Below the pieces are notes generated by a model. That model was given only the letters and a program-made list of their open reading frames with translations, made no database searches and was not told the origin of the DNA. A DNA stretch of 64,000 bases from Parelaphostrongylus tenuis (taxonomy: Eukaryota; Nematoda; Chromadorea; Rhabditida; Metastrongylidae): contig JAHQIW010007197.1 of NCBI GenBank assembly GCA_019055375.1, forward strand, positions 1 to 64,000, given 5' to 3'. The first letter of the stretch is position 1; each line of letters begins with the position of its first letter. Below, piece by piece: positions 34,297-45,099 of the stretch. The position numbers and the translations under genes were made by a program.

Positions 34297-34934
34297 TTGT
34301 TCACCAGCGCTGAAGCTCTCCTTGCATATCTTCTCGTATGAGTTCTGAAACCAGCTGAGGTCAGAAGGCGTATTCATAAAATTAACACGATGAGATGACA
34401 TCATAACGGCAAACTGAGCAGATTGAAATAGAAAAAAGGTGTTCATTATGTCATTATTGGTATTGCTGCCTCCATATAAGATGGTATAAAGTGCTTTCTA
34501 GGTTGATGAAATTACAAAAATCACTTGATTCAATATAATCCCTATGAGTCGTTTCTTACTATCTGCTTTTTGTTAATTGAAAATCGTCTAAGATATCTGA
34601 AATTAGTTCAGCATTAAATGCGGTAGAATACGCTTGATGCATGTCAAATCAAGTGATTCATCGAAGAATGAAATGAAGTACAGAAAAATCTGTGAGATGG
34701 AAGTGAATATTCCTTAAAGTGTGTCGAAAACGAGTTCTAATTTTTCTACGACCTTTATGAAGCTTATTCCTTATAAACTTTGAATTCATACATCATGTTT
34801 ATTTACAACACATAAAAACTCCAAACAGGTTTTGCTAATGGATTCCTACAAATTTAAGACCTGCTATGTGAAATCTAGTATTTATGAAGCATGAAAATTG
34901 ATACCAAATATGCATATAACCAAAGTGTGAAATG

Positions 34935-35215
34935 CGGGTTGTTGTTGGCCGAACGGCTAGTGATGCTCGGTGCAGCTCAACGCGGGATGGATCCCTAACC
35001 CTCTATCACTCTCCGACGATCAATAACGGCGCTACGGACCGCCCCAGCCTCCTTTCCTCGAGATCAAGGAGATGTGCTTAACCACTATTTCTTGAGATTC
35101 ATGAAGAGGACAAATCCTCAATCAAGAGATGAACACGAAGAGATTAATTGAATGTTACAAGTATTGGGACCCGCGTAGTGAAAAAAAGAAGAAAGAAGGA
35201 AGAAAAAAAAAACTG
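34935..35215 (+). repeat. SINE-like repeat, second family, copy 2
   Basis: Head GGCCGAACGGCTAGTGATGC with B-box-like CGGGATGGATCCC, then CTCTCCGACGATCAATAACG, CATGAAGAGGACAAATCCTC, AATCAAGAGATGAACACG, GATTAATTGAATGTTACAAG and a purine/A-rich tail at 35180-35212. Parallel in order to 29515-29765. Confidence 0.65.
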
Positions 35216-36640
35216 TTATGCACATCAAACAGAGTGGCAAAGTAAAGAAGAGTGTGAAAAAGTGAAGGTGTATAATTTGTTTACTAGAAAACAAAACTAA
35301 GCGGTTCTCTCATCAACTTCGTACGAGAGCTGAGGTGCAATGGAATTAAGGGCTTGAAAAAGACTATGCGACGATGGAATCTGCTGGACGTGATTCTGGC
35401 AATTCATGATCATGAATATTTACATGAGTTGGTGTGCCTATATATGCCTATATATATCTAGCCTTCATCCAAATATGAAGCTTTCATAAAGTATATCACT
35501 GTTGCACGAAATTCGTACATACCACAAAAGCTACTTCATAAACTACAAAAAACAAGGAAACTAGCGGATTTGTGGTGGTCATGATTGCCACATTAACATT
35601 GCGCAATGGTAACTTTAGCGAGTGGATAGAAGTACGAGAGACTTTAACGGTGAATGACTGATTCAAAAGAGAAAGGATGAAACGATCGGCTCCGATAAAT
35701 ACCTTGAAGAAACGCTATGCATTAACTCTTTAAACTAAGTGTAGTAGAAATTATCTGATTGAATAATTCATCTCACAGAATGAGTTGCGCGAGCCTATAG
35801 CTTTGGTCTTATCTTACTGTTTTTATCCCCGAAGACTACCCGTATAGCACTTGTCGAGTCTTAGAAAGATGTTGAGCTAAATTTGTCTGAGGTGCGCTAA
35901 CGCCCTCAATTGACGGGAGCCACCTGATACCAAACGAGCGTGGCACCTGTCTCCCGGAACAACTAGAATGGTAGACTCGGTAAACGCGGGATGGAGTCGA
36001 GCCAGAGCGATACACTTACTAAACAAGCACCACTTTCAATGCGCCGCTCGCCTCCTACTCAATTGAGCCGCAAGAAAAATAAGTATGATCTGGAAATTAG
36101 GAAGCTCAGGTAGTGAAATTGAACCTGCATTTCACCATCACCTAAATCGGGAGCTAATTATTCTACTATCAAGATCTTTGCCTTGCTATCACTTTTTCTG
36201 TGAAATCAGGTATCGTAGATGTGAGCAGCCAACCATAATCGCCTTCGGTGTGGTAGGCATTTATTTGGCATTGAACCCAGTCCATATAAGAAACAAGGAA
36301 CGAAGCTTACTTCGTTTTCCTTAAGCTATGACAGAATAGAAGAAACTATTTATAGGGCTCAGTAAGTTAGTAGTTTTGGCTTATTAGTGCTTTGGTTAAA
36401 GCTGCCATAAGCGATTGGGAACGCGTGCATTTATTTGGAAACAAATGTACTCTTCGGGAAGTTTCTGCCGTACAGAGCTTTTGACTAGACTATTGTCAGT
36501 CATTCGATAGTTTGAGAAACGACGACTGAGTAGTGCACTTAATCTTTGAAAAACCTTTTCAGTTCGCTGTACTAGCAAATATGATATCTCGTTTCACACA
36601 CGGCGAGCATTCCTTGCTCGGCTAGGATTTTGTATGGCTT
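35216..36640. other. No gene recognised
   Basis: AT-rich DNA with a tRNA-B-box-like stretch near 36100-36150 inside a short + strand open frame (36085-36324), and repeat-like sequence at 36480-36560 related to 21655-21740. No splice-bounded exon series was found. Confidence 0.45.
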
Positions 36641-36689
36641 TCAATAACTATTCGATAGCATTAACCTCGACAATTGAAAGTAAGTTTTC

Positions 36690-37040
36690 ATTAATAAAAA
36701 GGTCCTCGTAGAACTCTGTAAGAACGAATAGAATGTTAGGTTTTACATTCGAGTTAGACCCTCGCTTGAAAATTATGGTTGTATATTTGGCAATATACAA
36801 TGAAAATAAAGATAATACTCATAGAATGATAGAACAAAGTCTTTTTAGCATTCTAATACAAGAAGTCTAGGAATTTTTTCGGAGACTTTTATCAATAAAA
36901 AGCCTCCTAGCAACGATTGGAATATCACGTTTTACATCCGAATTAGCTCATCGCTTGACAAATCATAGCTGTATATTTGGTAATATATAATGAAATATTG
37001 GTTGCACTTATAGAACGATAGATCAAAATCTTCCGTACCA
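36690..37040 (+). repeat. Diverged tandem duplication (~195-bp unit, two copies)
   Basis: The order AATAAAAAG(G/C)CCTC, TTTTACATYCGARTTAG, CTCGCTTGA / ATCGCTTGA, TGTATATTTGGYAATATAYAATGAAA, TAGAAYGATAGA occurs first at about 36694-36835 and again at about 36892-37025. Confidence 0.65.
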
Positions 37041-38175
37041 TTCGGTATAAAAATTCTACAATTTTTGGGCATCAAAAGAATTTTGAAAAAATTACGAAAG
37101 TCGCACTCATTCGAGGCGGTGGTTGAAATTGATTAGAATCTTTTCTTGGAATCGAAGAGGAAAAATTTCCCACTTTTCTAACGTTCTGAAACAGCACGAT
37201 TTTCTAGGCATAGATCATACGTTTTTAGTGCGTATATCACAATGTGTGAAATATAATTTTTTTCGCTGTATGAACATCCCTTCCAAAAATCAAACGCACC
37301 TCTAGTACGGTTGTTCAAGATATCAAATGACTACTAAGACTTTGTTGAAAAGCCATTCACAAAGCGTAGCCACGCAAAAAACGCGTCAAAGGTGAAACAT
37401 AGTGTTTTTAGCTGCTTCATCGTACTGCGAAGGTTTTTTAATAAAAGATACCTATTTAGAGACTGATAATACGAGGCTGAAGAGAACGGCCTCATCCCCG
37501 AAGGATCACTTCTTGATAGACAATTAAACACGTGAGTTTGCTGCACCACTACAGCTTAAGTTATTCCGAATTCATTCATTTCAACACTTCAACGTCGGTA
37601 TATACGGAAACATACTAAGTTGCACTATGGAAAAACATGTGTAGACAAGGAAAAGAGTGCAATTGCGAAATATACGGAGCAAAAAAAAAAAAACAAATGA
37701 TCACAAAGAAACGCTTACTTGAAAGTAGAGTTGTGATTTTGAAGAGATTTATTAACAGAAATACTGGAATTTTTTGAAGATGTGAGGGAAGGAAGGTTCA
37801 AAACTTGTTACAACAGGTTATTAGAATTGTTTTGATCGTAGGGGAAATGCATAAATTTAATACAAAAGAGAAGAGAAATTGAAATTGAAGGAGCAAACAC
37901 TGATCATAGAAAATTCTTGCGGTTGTTGATCTTTTTTGAAAATATGTCACATCTGAGTAAGTGTTGACTTTTCAAAAATAACTGTCACATGACATTCAGC
38001 CGTGATAAACAAACTCTTTACCGTCTTCCGAAGAATGCAAGTAAGCGGCTTACACTTTCTAGTACTTCCACTATCAATATTCCTATTTCTTTGAAACAAG
38101 CGATAAAATTCACATGACGAATCGAGTTTTTTATGATTTCTTCTATCGCTTAGTCTGATGCATATAGTAAGTAGA
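37041..38175. other. No gene recognised
   Basis: AT-rich. Short frames at 37123-37305 (+), 37334-37549 (-) and 37947-38186 (-) have no motif or splice support that I can see. Confidence 0.4.
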
Positions 38176-38189
38176 TGAGCTAACAAAAA

Positions 38190-38420
38190 GTGAGATAAGG
38201 AGTGTAGAAACTCATGAGATCAAAACTGATGAAGAAGAAGGGGTCGAGTATCACAGTTTGAATGAAACGATTGCTGAAGCAGCGATGACGACGGAATTCC
38301 AATCCAATCACATATCGCTCGTCGAGTGGTGGTGGTGGTGACGTTGAGTTGATCGGTGAGATTAACGGGTTTCTCGAGAGAGACAAAGTGAGAGACGACA
38401 CTAGCCTTCGTAAAGCTCAT
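38190..38420. other. GC-richer patch open on both strands; possible exon
   Basis: On the + strand about 38203-38340 reads acidic sequence (ETHEIKTDEEEGVEYHSLNE, then IAEAAMTTEFQSNH) before a TGG run and TGA. On the minus strand from an ATG at 38420 it reads VSHFVSLEKPVNLTDQL followed by a Thr run. Codon endings are C/G-enriched compared with the surroundings, which suggests an exon, but neither strand has a clearly better pair of splice sites. Confidence 0.3.
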
Positions 38421-39894
38421 AGATGGCTATAGTGCAGTTGTTTGGATCCGGTTCTCTAATTTGTTCTCTATTGTACCAAACGTATTCGTAACGAAACTAA
38501 ATTATTCCAATGCATGTGATCCAAACAAAATGGCCGCTCTTAGATTCAAACCAGCATATCGCAACATATCTAAAGTAAGAGCAAATTCTGTTAGCTAGCT
38601 GAGGACCATTAGTATTTAAAATCTTTTGAAAAAAGAATCAAATTTTTATCTCGAAGAACTAGAGCTAATAAAACTCGTTAGAGGGTGGGTAGCGCTGTTG
38701 AACTGATGCTAATCATCGTGAAGATCGCCGCTGTCTCAGCAAGCCTACCAGTTAGACGTTAAGAATAGCTTAGTCTCTGCATTTCTTTTGGGAATGCTCG
38801 ATAATAGTTATCTGAGCACCTCAGGAAAAATCATTTTGACCAGCATTCCGCTAATTCCATAACAGAGACTGAAAATCGAGGAGCATCGAAACCTACACTG
38901 AATATTTCGGAAAGTGCAGTGGTTGGACAATAAATAGAGTAAAGCAGTTTTTGGAGTTTAGACAGTAAATATGAAGGTAAACGTGTAGAAAAAGCGCGTT
39001 TCTTTGCAGTTCTTGACATCTGTGAGCCTTCGAAGTTTTCTAACTCTTAATATAGAGCGAAATAAGTAAGTTGCTCAAAAAAACAGTCGCGTCGTGAGGA
39101 CCAATGTGGAGTTGCGACACAGATTTTGGGAATTTTGAAAAAACAGATCATACTTTCCAAACGCATCTCCTATCATTCATGAGAATTAAAGAGAGTTGTA
39201 CTTTATGAATGTCGTAAAGCTTCGGGACCCATGCTCCAAAACGTACTATCACAAAAAAGGAATGAGATAAAAACGATGTTCTGGACGTGTTGAGCTAGAT
39301 AGTGCAACATTCTTGCTGACAGATGTTAGCGAAAGAAAAAACCTGTGTGTTCACAAATAATGTGTGTTCATAAGCAACGTCACATATTACTCACGTGTAG
39401 GGTTTCTCGGAGATGCCTTGTGGCCCACAGGCTTGCTAATAGTATTAGCTATTGGTATTGCTCTTTCGATTTGCTACAGAAATTCACAAAGCCTTTATCA
39501 ATACAGGGCTGAGGTATTGGTAGCAGACTTCTCTGAGAGGACAAAAACATGTACACGTAACAATATTTGGGCCACCGTAAGTCATTATATAGGCGAGAAC
39601 TTTATCAAATCGTCTTCAGACTTCATGGCACACTCCTCAGAGATTTATTAACTGAGTAGAAATCACATTACACCACATTTGTTGATCCAAATGGAAATCG
39701 CTAGAGAGCGCGCAAATTAATAAAGGCGTTTTCCACAGTGGCTTTCTTTGAAGATTTCCTCATTAGATTAATTGCTAAGGTAAAGAAAAAAGTGATGATT
39801 AGTTGTTGAATAGTCCTACAAATTCTTTGACCCTCTCGAGAACGTGCGTGTTCTTTTAAACACAAGAAGACGCTGTTTTTGTTTGAAATAGATT

Positions 39895-39975
39895 TTTTAC
39901 TGGACTTTCCATAGTTATTCAATAGCGAAAACGACGATTTCAATATTGTACTACATTTAAAAAAGGCTTTACATT
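39895..39975 (+). repeat. Fragment of a dispersed repeat shared with 21655-21740
   Basis: TTTACTGGACTTTCCATAGT, CAATAGCGAAAACGACGATT and TCAATATTGTACTACATTTA parallel TTCACTGGACTTTTGATAGC, AACGGCGATTTTAATATTGT near 21.66 kb. Element ends unknown. Confidence 0.4.
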
Positions 39976-40499
39976 GTAGCAGCCATGAAAAAATAAACTT
40001 CACCTTCGGTGGGACTATTTCCACGTTGATATCTGTTGATTGACTTTATATCTAACTTTCAGCACAAAATCTCAATGATTTCGAGATTGAGTTTGTTTTC
40101 ATCGAATACGTGAAACTCAGAAAAATTCTCTCGAGTTGGAGAAAAATTCTCAACCAAAAAATCGCGCATCTCGCGAATTCTATTGCGCTTAGACATATGA
40201 AATCTCTCCTTGAAAGGACACGATTCTCATCGTTCATTTTGTAATTTTTTAGAAAGTTCCTATATTTATTCCACAATGATTTACTCAGCGCGCTCATACA
40301 CTTTTGGTGCATATATCTGCGAGAGAGAAACGCAATTTTCTTTATGGTCCACCAACGCTACATGATGGAATCCTTTTCAAAAAATTCCAACTTCAGAATC
40401 ATAGAGATTTAAGCTATCAAATGACTATAAATTGTGATGGAAACCAAGTAGAGACGCCAGCCGCGGAAATAACACGTATTGAAGTGAAATGTACTACAG

Positions 40500-41077
40500 T
40501 TAAAAAGAACGTTCTGCTGCACTTTAATGAGCATGATAACTTCCATGCATATCATGGGAGTACAATAGTTTCTAAGGTGGGTTTCCCCACTGAAGGCTCA
40601 CGTATTATTTGACTTTATTTTCATTTTGAGCAGTCCTGCCGAGTCTACGGCAAGCATAGGAAGAAGTATCCCGCTCCAGTCAACCCAATGCGTGTTTCAA
40701 TGCAGCAAGACAATGCCAAACCACACGCTGTCAAAATTAACAAAGGCAAGTTCGATAAATTGGACGAAGTCGAGGTTCTGCCGCATCTCGCCTACAGTTC
40801 GGATTACGCTCTATGTGACATTGCTCTTTTCCCCATCAATGCAACACTTTTGAAGGACCGCCGACTTGAATCGTTCGATGAAATTGAAGAAGCCTGTCAA
40901 GAGCTCTTAGATTCGAAGTCGAAGGAATGATCGATCTCGACCAGATGCAAACCGATGGCAGGATGTCGTAGAAAACGAAGGCCTTTATTTTGAGGAATAA
41001 TTATTATTGCATTTGTTTGGAATTCATGCATAAATTTGTCGATTTTTTTCCAAGCGCCTCAGAACTTTCTTTCTAGC
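40500..41077 (+). mobile_element. 5'-deleted mariner (copy C)
   Basis: The left end (AACGTTCTGCTGCACTTTAA) and right end (GCGCCTCAGAACTTTCTTTC) are degraded versions of the TIRs at 20.3 and 58.95 kb. The sub-terminal GCATATCATGGGA and CACTGAAGGCT are shared with the 58.95 kb copy. The 5' half of the transposase is deleted, so the first catalytic Asp is absent; the 3' half survives. Confidence 0.75.
40631..40930 (+). pseudogene. Mariner transposase C-terminal half, broken
   Basis: Contains MQQDNAKPHA (second catalytic Asp in QQDN), EVLPHLAYSSDYALCD (third catalytic Asp region, PYSPDLAPSD in active enzymes) and RRLESFDEIEEACQELL. The open frame stops at 40928-40930 because a TGG codon has lost a base; the family C-terminus (RWQDVVENEGLYFEE) continues in another frame to a TAA at about 40999. 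No start or DNA-binding domain, hence a pseudogene. Confidence 0.8.
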
Positions 41078-43440
41078 CTAATAATTTCCTCTCGGCTATT
41101 AGAGGCTCCCAACGAGGCATAATCAAGTACACTCCTAAAATCTCCGAGATTTGTGCTAACGAATGCTACTACAAAAGTGTGGAGGAAAAGTGCCAAATGC
41201 TTAAAAATTGCTTTGAAATGTCCAACTAACGCTTTTATAACAGTTATTTGTTATTTGCCTTTTACCAGTCTAAGGTGTGAATGAGTGCTGCTTTATAATA
41301 GTACCGTACTTGTTTGGAGACATCGATCATAATTATCGAAAAATTTGGTGAGTTTTGTTAATTTGAGCGTTGTTGCTGTGAATGCTTCGCCAGCTTTCAA
41401 ACGGTTAGTTTAGGTAATTCTAGTTGGTGAGCTTGAGAAGTCTGCTACAGTATTCTTTTAATTTGATTTTTACTTTCAAAAAGATTAACCTTTTTCTCCT
41501 CTTCATCGCACAAAATGCTTTCACTTCACGAGCAAAATACACTTCTCATCGTAGTTCATAAAGTATTCTAAGTCATATGAACATTGTTGCAGTGCTTGGG
41601 AAGCGAGGAACAGGCATCATGACGTCTACTACGCTTCCTTACGCCTCTCGACCAATTCAAGCTTTTCAATAAGTGATAGCTAGGGAGTTGTGATAAACTA
41701 CACAAGCCTGTACAAAAGAATTTTTTGTACCACAGTGAGGTATGCATGTTTTATTTAAGAGATCACCTCTTTGAATTAGGATAAAAAGGGATTAACATCT
41801 CAAAGTCTTTGAAACATTTTTGCGCAAACACGGTGACCGCCCACACTGATGACATGATCGAGAACACTGTCCGTTACGTCCGACTATCAAGGACTACACT
41901 TCTTGTTCAATCGCTTTTGTGTTCAAAATAGCACCTTTCCGAAAAGAAGGAAAAAAAACTCGTTTTCGTATGTTAAAAACATGTATAATCAATGTGATAG
42001 GAATAGCATGCCTTTTATCTGGCTGGAAATTTTGTGAGATTCCAATTGCTTTTATTTTAACCTATCAAAACTCACTTTCACTTGAAATATGTCTTGAAGT
42101 TTGGAGCCCAAGTTGTTTTCAGGTAGCTACGACTTGAAATTCGAAACCGATGACAAAAATTACCGCGGAAACAGCGTTAAGTTTCAAACCATCTATTATA
42201 TCTTGCTTTTAAATTGGAAAACTGAACGTTAGCTTCCAGACGAGCCTAGGTTGAAAGTTGACGAGATTTCTGCTCGAGGAAAGGATAAAGGCATTTGTAG
42301 CTTGGATTGAAAAAAGCAGTGAAGCAGCTGAAAGCCGAAAGAGGCATGTTGCCAAACGCTTTCCATATTTTGCTCTCAGGAGGACATTAACGGCACACTT
42401 GTGATATCTAAGGTTATTACATTATATTTTACGAATCCAGTATAGCACTTCTACTGTGAATCAACACACCTCTTGAGAATTCGATTCGTTTTCTCGCACC
42501 CATCGTTCATAGAGGCCTTCCAACTTCTAAGTTGTCGATGAGGTTGCTTTTGAGGAATCCCCTTTCATCATGAATATCATTGTATGCTGATTGAATAGAT
42601 TCTTTACTGATTCTTCAAAAAGTCGCACTATTGCGTTCCCACATAGATTGCAAAAAAATTACCTCACTCAAATACCCGGAATCAATTTACTCAACTGCAG
42701 AAGGATAAAAGAGTTGGAGAGGCTTGTGTTGGGTTAAATCGACATCGTGTTCGTAATTTGCACCATACCACTGCTCTACTACTCATCAGACAAATGTAAC
42801 ATGATATATAAAATACTACAGTAACAGGATAGTTCTTCACACTTATTCCTCAACTTTCCCATGAAAATGTATTTAGTGAGACCGAATCAAATCAAAAGTG
42901 AATATTGACACGTCTTGTTATGCGAATTTGAAGAAACTTTCAAACAATTAGGAAAATTAGAGACAAAATAAATTTATCATTAGCATTCAATTGGCATGTA
43001 AAGCGAAGAAACAAATGATCGAATTCAAATTATCCAATTATTTAATGGCTTATCATCTTGTAGTGAAACTGCATAATGAATGGACATTATTCACTAAAAA
43101 CTAATGTATTTCTTAGGAATCGCAAGCTCAGAACTCATCTAAAATTCCGAGTTTCGGCCGCATTACGTCCTTCCAATAAAGTACAGAAGGATAAAGCCAT
43201 CATTGATAAGTCAAATAGATTCTTGCGTTTCGATGAGTTGATACGAGAGCTATTATAAAATTAGCTTCACAAAGATTACTTTACCTTCGTCGGATCAGTT
43301 TTTCTCAATTTCGACGTGTCATTTTCTCACCATGAATTAGTTGTTCAACTGATCGTAAAAATCACTACCTTCATAAAAGTTCACTTATTGCAGGGCAACA
43401 AATTTGTCTTCCATTCACAATAGTTGTCGCCTGAGTATCT
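41078..43440. other. No gene recognised
   Basis: AT-rich. Short open frames at 41919-42137 and 43076-43258 lack motifs, splice pairs or composition that would support them. Confidence 0.4.
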
Positions 43441-43617
43441 ATGGAACGACTTGAGAGCCTTCTCATTATTGTTCCTGGGGCTGAACCAGGTAGAACCACA
43501 GTCAGAACGTTATTTAGCGTTCATGACGGCAGAAGACGAGCGATTTCATTCAGAATTGGCACACTAATCTCCATGTATGACGAACACAAAGAAGTGAAGA
43601 GAATGGAAAACTGTTAG
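43441..43617 (+). other. Short ORF (58 aa), uncertain
   Basis: ATG at 43441 to TAG at 43615-43617. The reading is basic in the middle (HDGRRRAISFRIG) and charged at the end (YDEHKEVKRMENC). No membrane segment, signal peptide or family motif. Could be a coding exon, since CCTGGGGCTGAACCAGGTAG stands out from AT-rich flanks, or chance. Confidence 0.15.
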
Positions 43618-44067
43618 ATGTTGATATGAATCTCTCCAAGTATCAAAAAAAAAGCAGAAGAAAATACTCATTTATTCAAACATTGTCCGAAGTTAATAGA
43701 TAGTCGGTCTTGAGATTTATTACCAATGAATCATTAACGCCTTGACAACGACGAGGTGTGTGGGGCTATTACTGCTGTATAATTCTTATATTGAGCAGAT
43801 TGGGCGTGTAGTATGTGAGATTCACGGAGTTAGTAACAACCGTCGAGTGATGGAAATTTCTGAAGATTTCGTATGCGTTATCAAACAGTGGCCAATATTG
43901 TAGGATAAGATGTATAGATATACCTGCCCAGACTTAACAATAAGAGTTGGATTTACTATCACTGGGAAACATTCATTTGACTTTTTTGCCTCTTGAGGTA
44001 ATTCAGCATAGATGTGGCTCCGATAGCAACTTGAGGCTATTTGTCTTCTCTTATGAATCTGTTAAGT

Positions 44068-44300
44068 GATGGCCGAGAGCGATTTGGCGCCAAAGATGCA
44101 TGAACCGCTCCCACGTCACCAGGCAGTTGGTTTTTTATCGAAGAGAAGCTTTTAGCTTTGCGAGCTTACTATTTCTGGACAGCAGCGGTTCCTGTGGCAA
44201 AAACCACCGAATAAATAGCAATCAATCTGAATTTGTCAACTACACTCAAGCTGCTGCCGCAGGGCATCGAGTAAAAACTGTACAATCATTCATGCTCGTT
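44068..44300. repeat. Possible SINE fragment
   Basis: GATGGCCGAGAGCGATTTGG at about 44069 resembles the A-box start of the second SINE family. The body is not clearly alignable. Confidence 0.25.
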
Positions 44301-44973
44301 ACTTATTGAATCAATGAGGCAGAGTAAAATCACCATTTGCCCTTGTAGCACTTTGGAATAGTCAGTGGGAAAACTTATTTCATTGCCTAACCTTTCGTAT
44401 AGAACAACTTATTTTCGTTGTTTAAGGGGCCACATAGCAATGTTGAATTTCTCAAGCACTCTGGAGACAGGAGCGGGCGCGAGTGGATGCTACTTCAAAT
44501 AGCTTAGTAGTTTTCACTCGCTTGATTGCGGGTTTTAGTTGAATCAACGTAAAAGGTAGAATATGGATTCAAATACGCACACTTAGACAATGAAAAAAGG
44601 CACACTGATGCACTGGACATTCTGCCACCCGGTATCCCAAGACAAGTGAATGAGTCGCCTTCGATTCGAGTTCAGCACCTTACATACCACTTGAAAATGC
44701 GATAAATATCAGTGTTTAAGGAAAAAATTTCGTGTAAAAGAAGGTTCCATTAACGATATTCTAAGACATAAATAGTTATGTGAAATACTGAAGAACGGAA
44801 CGCGCAATGTTTAGTGATGTTGTACAAAACACTCACGCTCCCTTGCTCGATCCTACATCTCGATGGTTGAGCTTCTCATTCATTTCGGTATGTTCAATTT
44901 TTTATATCGGGGTTATCGCCGATTCAGAAATGCTCACATAGCTGCCTTATAGTGAGGAAGTGGAATTGCTACG

Positions 44974-45097
44974 TCCAAAAAGACCAAGGACAAGTTTGTA
45001 GAGCTGGACAGCGTTGCAGTTCTTCCACACCCCGTCTACAGTACAAAAGTTGCTCTTTCCGCTTATGAACTCTTTCGACCAATGCAACACTTTTTAA
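44974..45097 (+). pseudogene. Mariner transposase C-terminal relic (copy D)
   Basis: The + strand reads SKKTKDKFVELDSVAVLPHP, then VYSTKVALSAYELFRPMQHF. This aligns with the conserved mariner stretch around the third catalytic Asp (KEKLDKLG.EVLPHPPYSPDLAPSDYHLF), with the Asp residues lost. No TIRs are recognisable, and the flanks have decayed. Confidence 0.6.
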
Positions 45098-45099
45098 TC

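Noticed and set aside
34297..34355. Extra 5' exon of the two-pass membrane gene (acceptor GTTTCAG)
   Set aside because: It would leave a 17-base intron before the next acceptor, which is too short to splice.
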